Assembly: GCA_902766675.1 (NCBI GenBank)
Contig: CACXEN010000159.1
Location: 1 to 13,086 of the forward strand
DNA from: an uncultured Erysipelotrichaceae bacterium
GTDB taxonomy: Bacteria > Bacillota_I > Bacilli_A > Erysipelotrichales > Erysipelotrichaceae
Reading direction: 5' to 3'
Length of the DNA stretch: 13,086 bases
Numbering within the stretch: position 1 is the first letter of the stretch; each line of letters opens with the position of its first letter. The notes below the pieces were generated by a model. It was given only the letters and a program-made list of their open reading frames with translations. It searched no databases and was not told the DNA's origin. Below are positions 1 to 7,788 of the stretch, one piece after another. The translations under genes and the position numbers were made by a program.

Positions 1-675
1 AATATGCAAATGATTTTCCAAGATCCAATGGCATGTTTGAATCCACGTAAAAAAGTTCAAGAGATTATTGCGGAAGGTTTACGTATTCATAAAGTATGCA
101 AATCAGAAGCAGAAATAGAAGAGAAGGTTTATCAAGTATTAGATAAAGTTGGTTTATCTCGTGAACAAGCTACACGTTTCCCACACCAATTCTCAGGTGG
201 TCAAAGACAACGTGTAGGTATTGCTAGAGCGTTAGTTATGAATCCAAAGTTAGTTATTGCGGATGAATGTATCTCCGCATTAGACGTATCGATTCAAGCA
301 CAAGTTGTTAACCTAATGAAAGATATTCAAGATGAATTGGGTACAACATATTTATTCATCGCTCATGACTTGTCCATGGTAAAATACATCTCTGATCGAA
401 TTGGAGTAATGCATTTAGGTCATATTGTGGAAACTGGAACAACCGATGAAATATTCGAAAATCCAATTCATCCATATACAAAATCACTACTAAGTGCAAT
501 TCCGCATCCAAATCCAATTGTAGAAAAGCAAAGACAAGCTTTGACTTACAATAAGGATAATGATGGTGTAGATTATCACTCTGGTTATGAACATGAAATT
601 ACAGAAACACATAAAGTATTAGCAACTGATGAGCAATTTGCTCGTTGGCAAGAAGAAGCTAAACAATCTAGATAG
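1..675 (+). CDS. oppF: Oligopeptide/dipeptide ABC transporter ATP-binding protein (OppF/DppF type), 5' end missing
   Basis: This is the cytoplasmic ATPase that powers peptide import through an Opp/Dpp permease. The gene enters from the left edge: frame 1 is open from the first base, and the Walker A motif lies outside the window. Visible are the Q-loop (IFQDP, about codons 5-9), the ABC signature [15 protein letters not shown] near codons 65-79, Walker B plus D-loop ([11 protein letters not shown] near 85-95; family members usually have Pro where this has Cys), and the H-loop IAHDL near 120-124. The C-terminal oligopeptide-transporter extension contains [15 protein letters not shown] near 154-168, which separates this group from other ABC ATPases. 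It is probably the last gene of an opp operon, because a strong intrinsic terminator follows the TAG stop by 13 nt. The choice between OppF and DppF/AppF cannot be made from this fragment. Confidence 0.93.
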   Translation, partial: NMQMIFQDPMACLNPRKKVQEIIAEGLRIHKVCKSEAEIEEKVYQVLDKVGLSREQATRFPHQFSGGQRQRVGIARALVMNPKLVIADECISALDVSIQAQVVNLMKDIQDELGTTYLFIAHDLSMVKYISDRIGVMHLGHIVETGTTDEIFENPIHPYTKSLLSAIPHPNPIVEKQRQALTYNKDNDGVDYHSGYEHEITETHKVLATDEQFARWQEEAKQSR

Positions 676-688
676 TGATTGTGTTATA

Positions 689-726
689 GCTCCTTGATTG
701 AGACAATCAAATCAAGGGGCTTTTTT
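689..726 (+). terminator. Intrinsic terminator after the oppF-like gene
   Basis: An 11-bp stem (GCTCCTTGATT at 689-699 with AATCAAGGGGC at 710-720, one G-U pair) has a 10-nt loop and is followed directly by six T. It closes the peptide-transporter operon. Confidence 0.9.
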
Positions 727-752
727 ATGCGATATTTTTAACTGGCATGTTT

Positions 753-782
753 TTGGTACAGATATATCTGTTATTATTTATA
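753..782 (+). promoter_or_regulatory. Possible promoter with a 14-bp perfect palindrome in its spacer
   Basis: A TTGGTA (753-758) and a TTTATA (777-782), 18 nt apart, could drive the membrane gene starting at 804. The spacer holds ACAGATATATCTGT (758-771), a perfect inverted repeat well placed to be a repressor operator. The promoter elements are weak matches; the palindrome itself is read directly from the sequence. Confidence 0.4.
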
Positions 783-803
783 CAGAAAAGAGATTACTAG
801 ATT

Positions 804-1277
804 GTGAGTGAAGTGAATTTAAACAGAGTTTATAAATATGTAATAACTATCATTGCTTTTGGTTTACATTTTTTATGTATTAAAAGTAATGATTATTTCA
901 CTAAAGGCTGTATTACTACAGTATATATATTTCTATTTAATATAGTGAATTATTATGAAAAGAATCATACATATACTGATTCGATGGGGTATGCTGCAAG
1001 CGCAATCTTAAAGATTATATTTTTTATTCTATTTGTTGATTTGGTTGTTTACATCATTAATGAAACTTTGTATTCAATAGAGAATTTGGAAGCTTTGCGT
1101 ATGAAGGTTATTTCTTCTAGTTTTGCTTGGACATTATTCATGGCGCTATATTATAGGATATTTGTAGTGAAAAGAAGTTTCTTGCGATGGTATTATGCCC
1201 GTTGTGTAGGTAAAAAAAACATTTTCAATTCTTGGATTCCTTTATCTTATTGCGTTGGTTTACATGTTTTTCACTAA
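804..1277 (+). CDS. Multi-pass membrane protein of unknown function, N-terminal part (frame breaks at an A8 run)
   Basis: Not recognised. About four hydrophobic segments are visible in this frame (roughly residues 11-27, 36-51, 66-85 and 104-122), followed by a basic stretch RWYYARCVGKK. After Gly136 the reading frame meets eight consecutive A (1212-1219), loses its hydrophobic character and stops at 1277. The +1 frame directly after the run encodes a transmembrane helix that continues into the next ORF, so 804-1713 looks like one gene of about 302 residues broken by a single base. The start is GTG at 804: the frame is closed by TAG at 798-800, and the only purine-rich upstream stretch (AAGAGA near 788-793) is a weak ribosome-binding site. 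The preceding terminator and following addB promoter suggest a single-gene unit. Confidence 0.6.
   Translation: MSEVNLNRVYKYVITIIAFGLHFLCIKSNDYFTKGCITTVYIFLFNIVNYYEKNHTYTDSMGYAASAILKIIFFILFVDLVVYIINETLYSIENLEALRMKVISSSFAWTLFMALYYRIFVVKRSFLRWYYARCVGKKNIFNSWIPLSYCVGLHVFH
1212..1219 (+). other. A8 homopolymer at the frame break of the membrane gene
   Basis: Eight A in a row within GGTAAAAAAAAC. Reading with seven A gives GKKTFSILGFLYLIALVYMF, which restores a helix and joins the two halves in one frame. The change could be a sequencing error, a real mutation, a reversible phase-variable tract or a site of transcriptional slippage. Confidence 0.7.
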
Positions 1278-1713
1278 ACAATTTCACTTAGGCGTGTATG
1301 CAGTGGGTATATACTTTGCTTTATATTTTCCGCTTATGCTTTATGATGATTTGGGATCAATGAAGAATGCTTTATTAACGATAGTTGTAGTGGTTAGTAA
1401 GTTTATATATGCATATTCTATGTTGTGGGTAATATCTTTGTGTGCTTTGTATTTATTCGAAAATAAAATCGATTACATACATGCTTTGTATTTTCCGCTT
1501 GAAGTACTTTACTATTTTGTTTTCGGTGGTATCGCTCTCTTGTCTTTGGCAGGTGGTGGCGGATCTGGAAGCGGAGGAGGAAGTAAATCTACTTCTAACT
1601 ATAGTTCTGGCACTAAGTCTACTTCTTCTAATGTTTCTTTTGACAAATACAGTGCGTATGATTTAGAAGCTGAAGAAGATATGGATATGGATGAAGATGA
1701 TGGTTTATTATAA
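1255..1713 (+). CDS. Multi-pass membrane protein of unknown function, C-terminal part with Gly/Ser linker and acidic tail
   Basis: This is the downstream half of the split gene. The frame is open from 1210, and codons before the first possible start (TTG 1255, ATG 1264) already encode hydrophobic residues, so a separate start here is unlikely; no Shine-Dalgarno precedes either codon. Counted from 1255, hydrophobic segments lie near residues 13-29, 38-67 and 78-99. They are followed by a low-complexity GGGGSGSGGGS stretch (about 100-110), a Ser/Thr/Lys-rich linker, and a very acidic end (DLEAEEDMDMDEDDGLL). The layout of a membrane body, flexible linker and charged tail suggests the tail projects from the membrane, perhaps to bind a partner. 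Function unknown; no enzyme motif seen. Confidence 0.6.
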   Translation: MVYMFFTKQFHLGVYAVGIYFALYFPLMLYDDLGSMKNALLTIVVVVSKFIYAYSMLWVISLCALYLFENKIDYIHALYFPLEVLYYFVFGGIALLSLAGGGGSGSGGGSKSTSNYSSGTKSTSSNVSFDKYSAYDLEAEEDMDMDEDDGLL

Positions 1714-1748
1714 ATTAATCTCATGATCATTAATTATTAGTAAACAAC

Positions 1749-1763
1749 ATTGATAATATCAAT
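1749..1763 (+). promoter_or_regulatory. 15-bp inverted repeat upstream of addB (operator candidate)
   Basis: ATTGATA-A-TATCAAT is a perfect inverted repeat with a 1-nt centre, ending 30 nt before the addB TATAAT. It does not resemble the Bacillus LexA box (CGAAC-N4-GTTCG). A role in addBA control is inference from position only. Confidence 0.3.
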
Positions 1764-1793
1764 CGATTAAAAAATATATATTAATGGATACGT

Positions 1794-1799
1794 TATAAT
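1794..1799 (+). promoter_or_regulatory. Perfect -10 (TATAAT) placing +1 on the addB start codon
   Basis: TATAAT is followed by 6 nt (AGGAAT) and then ATG at 1806. This spacing puts the expected transcription start on the A of ATG, so the mRNA would be leaderless. The AGGA in the gap is only 2 nt from ATG, too close to be a normal Shine-Dalgarno. No good -35 hexamer is present 16-18 nt upstream. Confidence 0.6.
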
Positions 1800-1805
1800 A
1801 GGAAT

Positions 1806-4316
1806 ATGAAAGATAAAATTGTATTGACATCGAATAGTAACCAAACGGAGTTACTAAGAACACTAGCTAAATTTGGTGTAAACTCTATTGGTTTACATAT
1901 TTTAAATGAAAGTGAATTTGCACAATTTGTGCTAAGTAGAAATGGGATACTTGTAAAGGAAGAATTTATATCAGATTTAGAAAGTGCTTCTATGATATAT
2001 TCTTTCTTAAATGAAATCCCATATTTTTCTAGCGCTTCATTTGTGGATGCGCAAAACTTAGTGCGTACATTTCATGAAGTTAGAAGTTTAATTGTGGATA
2101 ATGAAGAAGAAACTTTAAAACATGCCTTAGAACACTCCATATTTAAAGAAAAAAATGAAGCGATATTTGATTGTTATAAGAGGTATTCAGATTACTTACA
2201 AGATAAGAATAGAATTGATGCGATTGGATATCTAAGAAAGATTTTTGATATATCACAGGCAATGAATATTGAAGTTATTATATGCAAAGAATTTGAAATA
2301 TCACCACTTGTTAGAGATTGTGTGAATCATATCGCAAAAGAAGTCAAAGAAGTCTCTGTTATAGAATTATTTGAAAGAGCAGATAAGAAACAGGCCATTG
2401 AGTTTGTGTCCTGTTATGGAGCGAGTAATGAAGTTCAAGATATTCTTAGTACCATATATGAAAAAGGATATCCATTAGATAGTTGTTTGGTGGTATGTGC
2501 AAATCCAAAAGAATATGCACAGCTGTTTTATGACTACTCTAAACAATTTGATATTCCGATGACATTTGGGACGGGTATTTCTATTACAAATGCGTATCCG
2601 ACAAAATGTACACAACTTTTAAATGATTGGAATACTATTGGCTATCATGGAGTCTCTGCTTTAAAGAAACTGATTTTTAACCAGGTATTTTTGAGAGATA
2701 AACTCATAGAAGAAATTGGATATGACAACTTACATGAGATTGTAGATAGGGCAGGTAATTTAAGATTATCATTTGATAAATCTTTGAATAAAGAAAGATT
2801 AGAAGCGTATAAAAGTATTGAAGAAAATGATGATTTCTATCAAGCGTTGGTTCGCTTTTCACATGAACTAGAATTAGGTTTTCAAGCATTTATACTGAAA
2901 TATGCATATGTTAGAGATGAGAACTATGCTTTAGATGCAGGTGCTTTGAATCGTATTACTACGAATTTAGACACATTCATTTCGTATTTACCTGATGGGA
3001 ATATAGCAGAAATATTAGAATCTGTTTTATCTAGTAGTATCAAAAAAGAGATTAGTTCTGCAGGAAGTTTACATATAACAGATTTAAATAGTGCATATGC
3101 AAGTGTGAGAGAACATGTATTTGTTTGTGGGTTAAGTGCAGATGTATTCCCGGGATCAGCAAAAGAAAATTATCTATTGTTTGATGAAGAATTATTACAA
3201 TTAAATCAAGAAGCGAAAACTTCAGATCGAATCATTCACCAACAAAGACAAGCGTTATTAAACTTCATTTCTTTTTTGAATAGTTTAAATATTGATACAC
3301 ATGTATCTTATTCGAATTATAATTTGGCTACACTTAAGGATAATAATCCATCATCCGTACTTTTTGACTTATATGAAGAAAGAGAAAGTGGAGATATGGA
3401 TCAATTCTTACGTGGTATGAGACAAGTAAATTACTTTGATCAACCTTATACATTAAGTGATGCAATTGGAAAAGCATATAAAGATAATAAAGAAATAGAA
3501 ATGAATGCTTATCTTGAAGAATTACCTACAAATGAGGATTTATTGGGACGTAGTTGGTCACCAAGCGCATTAGAATTATTCTTTTCTTGTCCGAGAAGAT
3601 TCTATTTGACTAGAGTATTACAAATACCAGATCAAGTAGAAGATGATCCATTTATGGTCATTGATGGCGCAAGTGCAGGCACAATGGCACATAGTTTGAT
3701 GGAAGCTTTAAAAGATGAGAATCTAGACAAAGATGAATTCTTAGAACGTGCAGATAAAGCGTTTGATGATTTCTTATTGTCTAGACCTCCGATCCATGAT
3801 GCAGGTAAAGAAAAGAAAGATTTCTTAGATATGATGAAGAATGCATTTGAGGATGATCCAAAAAGAGAAAGTATATCTACAGAAGATACTTATTTCGCTA
3901 CGCATGAAACAGGTATTAAATTATTTGGTATACCAGATAATATTGAAAAACTAGATGATAATAATGCAATTATTGTGGATTATAAAACAAAACGAAAGAT
4001 TGATCATATCGAAGATGATATAGATACATGCCTTCAAGTTGTTGTATATGCATATTTATGTGAAACCAATGGTATTTCTGTGGATCATTGTGAATATCGT
4101 TACTTTAGAAAAAGAAGAACGATTTCATGTAAATATGATCAAGGTATCAAAAATGAATTACATAAAAAATTAGAAGAATTCAAACAAGCACTAATACAAC
4201 ATAATTTCCCACGTAATGAGAATAAAGATAGTTGTAAATATTGTACGCTTCGTGATATTTGTGTATTTCATAGTGATGTAGAAGAGGAGGTGGATAATGA
4301 TGAGTCAGGATATTGA
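1806..4316 (+). CDS. addB: ATP-dependent helicase/nuclease subunit B (AddB/RexB)
   Basis: AddB pairs with AddA in the cytoplasm to unwind and resect double-strand breaks, preparing 3' ends for RecA. The C-terminal RecB-like nuclease domain is clear: His629 in GTMAHSLMEAL, Asp711 in GIPDN and Asp725-Tyr-Lys727 in VDYKTK. Four cysteines in the AddB iron-sulfur arrangement flank it: Cys595 (FFSCPRRF), then Cys810, Cys813 and Cys819 (CKYCTLRDIC). These should form the 4Fe-4S cluster that staples the nuclease domain. At 836 residues it is much shorter than Bacillus subtilis AddB (about 1,166). The N-terminus shows no Walker A P-loop, so the helicase-like part is probably structural and not ATP-hydrolysing. 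The start is set by the TATAAT-6 nt-ATG arrangement. The 3' end overlaps addA by 20 nt, implying translational coupling. The TGA stop shows that TGA is not read as Trp here. Confidence 0.92.
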   Translation: MKDKIVLTSNSNQTELLRTLAKFGVNSIGLHILNESEFAQFVLSRNGILVKEEFISDLESASMIYSFLNEIPYFSSASFVDAQNLVRTFHEVRSLIVDNEEETLKHALEHSIFKEKNEAIFDCYKRYSDYLQDKNRIDAIGYLRKIFDISQAMNIEVIICKEFEISPLVRDCVNHIAKEVKEVSVIELFERADKKQAIEFVSCYGASNEVQDILSTIYEKGYPLDSCLVVCANPKEYAQLFYDYSKQFDIPMTFGTGISITNAYPTKCTQLLNDWNTIGYHGVSALKKLIFNQVFLRDKLIEEIGYDNLHEIVDRAGNLRLSFDKSLNKERLEAYKSIEENDDFYQALVRFSHELELGFQAFILKYAYVRDENYALDAGALNRITTNLDTFISYLPDGNIAEILESVLSSSIKKEISSAGSLHITDLNSAYASVREHVFVCGLSADVFPGSAKENYLLFDEELLQLNQEAKTSDRIIHQQRQALLNFISFLNSLNIDTHVSYSNYNLATLKDNNPSSVLFDLYEERESGDMDQFLRGMRQVNYFDQPYTLSDAIGKAYKDNKEIEMNAYLEELPTNEDLLGRSWSPSALELFFSCPRRFYLTRVLQIPDQVEDDPFMVIDGASAGTMAHSLMEALKDENLDKDEFLERADKAFDDFLLSRPPIHDAGKEKKDFLDMMKNAFEDDPKRESISTEDTYFATHETGIKLFGIPDNIEKLDDNNAIIVDYKTKRKIDHIEDDIDTCLQVVVYAYLCETNGISVDHCEYRYFRKRRTISCKYDQGIKNELHKKLEEFKQALIQHNFPRNENKDSCKYCTLRDICVFHSDVEEEVDNDESGY

Positions 4317-7300
4317 TTATGCTTCAAGAATAAAAATTAAAGAAGACATCCACCATAACTTTTTCGTAGAAGCTGGTGCAGGTAGTGGTAAAACAACAGT
4401 ACTTGTGGATCGTATGGTATCTATGGTTGAGGGTGGCTTAGATATTTCTAAAATATGTGCCATTACATTTACCAAAGCAGCCGCAAGTGAGTTTTATGCA
4501 CGCTTCCAAAAGAAGCTGAGTGAATCGGATACACCGAATGCAAAAGAAGCACTTAAGAATATTGATTTATGTTTCTTAGGTACGATTGATTCCTTTTGTA
4601 ATATGGTTTTAAGTGAGCATCCAAGCGCTGCTAAGATTCCTAGTAATGCTTCAGTGATGGAAGATGAAGATGCACAAGCTTTATATATCAGAGAATATGA
4701 AAAGATATTAGATGGCTTATATGGTGATTTACTACAAGATAAAGCCAAGAGATTCCATGAAACCTTTTATAATGCTAGAGATATCTATGCAAAAGGTATT
4801 TCAATATGCATGAAAAGTAAGAATGCTAAATTCATGTATAGAGATATTCCAAATGCTGGATTAGATATTGTATTAAAAGAAGAAAAAGAAAGATTGGTCG
4901 CATTCTTAGAAATATTAAAGAATAATCAAGAAATTGCATACCAAGGAAATAAAGATTCTTTAGCTAGTTGGGAAGTGTTACTTGATAGTCGGGATATATT
5001 TGGCGATTGGGACCATAATGCTCAAAATGTATTGCGTGATTTAAAAGCGATGAAAAAACTTAGAGTAATACCTGATTTTGAGGATAGAGTAAATCTAGGT
5101 GTGGACTATGATTATTTCTTAGAAGCGCATTATACAAAAGAAAAAATTAAATGGTATGAATTAAAAGAGAATGATGATGTTCTATTAATTGATAGAATAC
5201 AAGATTATTTCTATAATATGACGCTTGATTTTATCACTAGTTGTGTAGAGCCGATTTCTAATACACTGCGAAATGAAGGTTATCTAACATTTAGTGATTG
5301 TCTTTTATATCTAAGAGATTTATTCAAAGAAGATGCGAAGAAAGATGGTCATTTAATTCAACATGTCTATAATCGACATTCTTATTTTTTGATTGATGAA
5401 TTCCAAGATACCAATCCAATTCAGGCTGAAATATTCTTTTATTTAACTGCAGAAAAACCAGTAGAAGATTGGCGTGCATGTAAACCGAAAGATGGTTCTT
5501 TGTTTATTGTTGGGGATCCTAAACAATCGATATATCGTTTTAATAATGCAGATGTATCTTCGTTTTTACGCATAAAAGAAATGTTTGAAAATGGGGTTGG
5601 GGAAGTGCTATATCTATCAAGAAACTTCAGAAGTAGTGAACCGATGTGCATATGGTTTAATGAAGTGTTCCAAGCACTTTTACCACAAGATACAGAAACA
5701 CAAAGTGAATATAAACGTATACCAACAGGAGAAAAAGCAGAATATAAAGGCACATTAAGTGGTGCATATAAATATGAGATTGCGAATGTAAGAAGTCAGA
5801 AAGATTCGCAAGATTTCAAGAAGGTATGCGATATCATTCAAGCTATTGTACAAAGTGATAATATAACCATTCAAGATCGTGATGGAACACTTAGAAATGC
5901 AAACTATAGTGATTTCATGGTAATTACATATCGTAAGACAAATCTTGTCTACTATATGAATGCGATGAATGAAGCTGGTATACCATATCGCATAGAAGGA
6001 AAAGTATTATTTCATGAGTGCCCTGCACTATATTCTTTGTCGAATTGGTTGTTGGCGATAGCTTATCCAAATGATAAGAAAAGAGAATTTGCGAAAACAT
6101 ATTTGAGTGGTTTAGAAAATCAAGATAGTGATATCCAATATTATGTTCAATTATGCAAGATGAAGGGTTTATCTTCTGTCGCATTATTTAATATTTTATT
6201 AAATGATAAACATATTTTTGAATCAGTTGGTACACATAATGCAGAATATGTTTATTATGCATTAGAGTTATTGAAGGAAAAAGAAAACCAAGGAGAAATT
6301 TTATCTATTCAAGATGGTGCGGATTTTATAGCGTCATTGGTAAATGAAGAAAGTGATAAAGAAAGAAGTATTCAATTATCGAAAAACGCAAATTGTGTTC
6401 ATCTAGCCAATTTACATAAAGTAAAAGGATTAGAAGCACCAATTGTCATACTGGCTAATCCAACACTAAAAGAGCGTGGTCCAGAAGTCCGTATAGATAC
6501 AGGCGTAACTCCTCCTGTTGGATATATATTTAATATAGATAAGGCAATCAGTACGAGCCAATTTCCAAGTGAAGTAGAAAAAGAAACACAAGTATTAAAT
6601 GATGAATTTGTACGGTTGCTATATGTCGCAGCGACACGTGCAGGTAATGTATTAATTGTTTCTAGTGCCATGGGTAAATCAGGCCCTACAAAGAGTCCTT
6701 GGACTGCGTTTATTAACCATATTCATCAAGATATTGATGATGTATTAGAGTATGGTAAGATCCAGAATACAAATGAAAAAGAATTGATTCAATTAAAGGA
6801 TTTGGAAGAAGAATTGGATAGCCCATTACTGAACCAAGAAGTTTTAAAACAGTCATACCAATTACGAAGACCAAGTGAAATAAGTGCTCATATTGAAAAT
6901 GAAGATAATTTAGATCAAGAATTCATTTCACGAGAAGATGGGGCCATAATCGGTACACTAGTCCATCGTGCTTTAGAAATTCTTGTGTCATGTAAAAACC
7001 AAGTTGATACAAGTCAATTGATACAATCAGTACTAGTAGAGAATCATATACATGATAATAAATATCAAACGATATTAGAAAATGTGATAGATACTATTCA
7101 ACATGGTGGTTATGCGCAAGAAAATGGAGTAAGTGCTGATATTTTACATACATTATTGGATGCTGATGAAGTATATTTTGAATTCCCATTCGCATTTAAA
7201 GAGGGTGTAGGTATTACACAAGGATTTATAGATGTCGTATATCGTAAAGGTGATCAATGGACTATTATTGACTATAAGACAAATCTAGAAGGAAAGAATC

Positions 7301-7401
7301 TAGATGAAAAATATAAATCACAGTTAGACATATATAAAAAAGCATTGAAGCTAACACTTGGCTTTGACGCAGATGCCAAGATATATCACATCAATGCATA
7401 A
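4297..7401 (+). CDS. addA: ATP-dependent helicase/nuclease subunit A (AddA/RexA)
   Basis: AddA is the UvrD-family 3'-5' helicase motor and second nuclease of the AddAB resection complex. Motifs in order: Walker A AGAGSGKT (residues 26-33), motif Ia ITFTKAAASEF, Walker B DEFQDT (367-372), GDPKQSIYRF (406-415), the LSRNFRSSEP motif IV region, LHKVKGLEAPIVILANP (motif V region) and LLYVAATRA (motif VI). The C-terminal RecB-like nuclease has His890 (GTLVHRAL), Asp979 (GFIDVV) and Asp992-Tyr-Lys994. The length, 1,034 residues, is somewhat short for the family (B. subtilis about 1,232). A strong Shine-Dalgarno (GAGGAGG, 4284-4290) lies inside addB, 6 nt before ATG 4297 and 9 nt before the second in-frame ATG at 4300; either may be used. 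The gene ends 5 nt from the convergent pyrophosphohydrolase gene. Confidence 0.96.
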   Translation: MMSQDIDYASRIKIKEDIHHNFFVEAGAGSGKTTVLVDRMVSMVEGGLDISKICAITFTKAAASEFYARFQKKLSESDTPNAKEALKNIDLCFLGTIDSFCNMVLSEHPSAAKIPSNASVMEDEDAQALYIREYEKILDGLYGDLLQDKAKRFHETFYNARDIYAKGISICMKSKNAKFMYRDIPNAGLDIVLKEEKERLVAFLEILKNNQEIAYQGNKDSLASWEVLLDSRDIFGDWDHNAQNVLRDLKAMKKLRVIPDFEDRVNLGVDYDYFLEAHYTKEKIKWYELKENDDVLLIDRIQDYFYNMTLDFITSCVEPISNTLRNEGYLTFSDCLLYLRDLFKEDAKKDGHLIQHVYNRHSYFLIDEFQDTNPIQAEIFFYLTAEKPVEDWRACKPKDGSLFIVGDPKQSIYRFNNADVSSFLRIKEMFENGVGEVLYLSRNFRSSEPMCIWFNEVFQALLPQDTETQSEYKRIPTGEKAEYKGTLSGAYKYEIANVRSQKDSQDFKKVCDIIQAIVQSDNITIQDRDGTLRNANYSDFMVITYRKTNLVYYMNAMNEAGIPYRIEGKVLFHECPALYSLSNWLLAIAYPNDKKREFAKTYLSGLENQDSDIQYYVQLCKMKGLSSVALFNILLNDKHIFESVGTHNAEYVYYALELLKEKENQGEILSIQDGADFIASLVNEESDKERSIQLSKNANCVHLANLHKVKGLEAPIVILANPTLKERGPEVRIDTGVTPPVGYIFNIDKAISTSQFPSEVEKETQVLNDEFVRLLYVAATRAGNVLIVSSAMGKSGPTKSPWTAFINHIHQDIDDVLEYGKIQNTNEKELIQLKDLEEELDSPLLNQEVLKQSYQLRRPSEISAHIENEDNLDQEFISREDGAIIGTLVHRALEILVSCKNQVDTSQLIQSVLVENHIHDNKYQTILENVIDTIQHGGYAQENGVSADILHTLLDADEVYFEFPFAFKEGVGITQGFIDVVYRKGDQWTIIDYKTNLEGKNLDEKYKSQLDIYKKALKLTLGFDADAKIYHINA

Positions 7402-7406
7402 ATACT

Positions 7407-7730
7407 TTATTCGTATTCTGTATATTTCTTAGAAGATCCATATGAGGAATCTACAGGATACTTTTCTTTATTCTTTTTCATCTTTTCTTGAATGATTTCA
7501 TCCATGTCGAGATCTAATTTATTCGCTAAATCTATACAATACACAAGGACATCAGCCAATTCTTCTTTGACATGTTGTAAGTCATAATCAGTATCACTCC
7601 ATTGGAAACATTCTAATAATTCACCTGCTTCGATGGATATAGATTTTGCGAGATTGCCAGGAGAGTGAAATTGGTCCCAATCTCTTTCTGTAATAAAATC
7701 TTTGATTTCTTGTATTGTTTCGTATTTCAT
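7407..7730 (-). CDS. MazG-like nucleotide pyrophosphohydrolase
   Basis: A 107-residue all-alpha NTP pyrophosphatase of the MazG/RS21-C6 (dCTPP1-like) group, which hydrolyses (d)NTPs to the monophosphate and pyrophosphate and cleans nucleotide pools. The metal-binding pattern is visible: EAGELLE at residues 34-40, then EELAD at 56-60 after a short helix containing the conserved FQW. The N-terminal FITERDWDQFHSPGNLAKSI is characteristic of this subgroup. The substrate cannot be assigned from sequence. On the minus strand GAGGT (plus 7737-7741) is a normal Shine-Dalgarno 6 nt before ATG. A possible extended -10 (TGGTAGGAT; hexamer at plus 7749-7754) lies just upstream. It is divergent from the TrmH-family gene (58 nt between starts) and convergent with addA. 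Confidence 0.88.
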   Translation of the reverse strand: MKYETIQEIKDFITERDWDQFHSPGNLAKSISIEAGELLECFQWSDTDYDLQHVKEELADVLVYCIDLANKLDLDMDEIIQEKMKKNKEKYPVDSSYGSSKKYTEYE

Positions 7731-7776
7731 TTTGTTACCTCAGTATTTATCCTACCACGAATTGAGGTGAAATCTG

Positions 7777-7782
7777 TATAAT
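7777..7782 (+). promoter_or_regulatory. Perfect -10 (TATAAT) placing +1 on the trmH-family start codon
   Basis: TATAAT, then AGAGAT (6 nt), then ATG at 7789. There is no Shine-Dalgarno between -10 and ATG, and no convincing -35 at the usual distance. It is the same arrangement as addB, the acylphosphatase and the S51-like gene. Confidence 0.6.
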
Positions 7783-7788
7783 AGAGAT

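Noticed and set aside
1212..1220. Programmed -1 ribosomal frameshift at A AAA AAC in the membrane gene
   Set aside because: The heptamer fits an IS1-type slippery site, but the productive downstream frame is +1 (equivalent to -2). The -1 frame gives no continuation of the hydrophobic protein, and no stimulatory stem-loop was seen.
1442..1666. 74-codon plus-strand ORF inside the membrane gene
   Set aside because: It lies wholly inside the hydrophobic gene in another frame, has no Shine-Dalgarno, and its composition is explained as a shadow.
1714..1740. AATTAAT...ATTAATT hairpin after the membrane gene as a terminator
   Set aside because: The stem is A/T only and no U-tract follows; chance is likely in such AT-rich DNA.
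7357..7380. CTTGGC...GCCAAG hairpin near the end of addA as a terminator
   Set aside because: Six base pairs with a 12-nt loop, and no U-tract follows on either strand.
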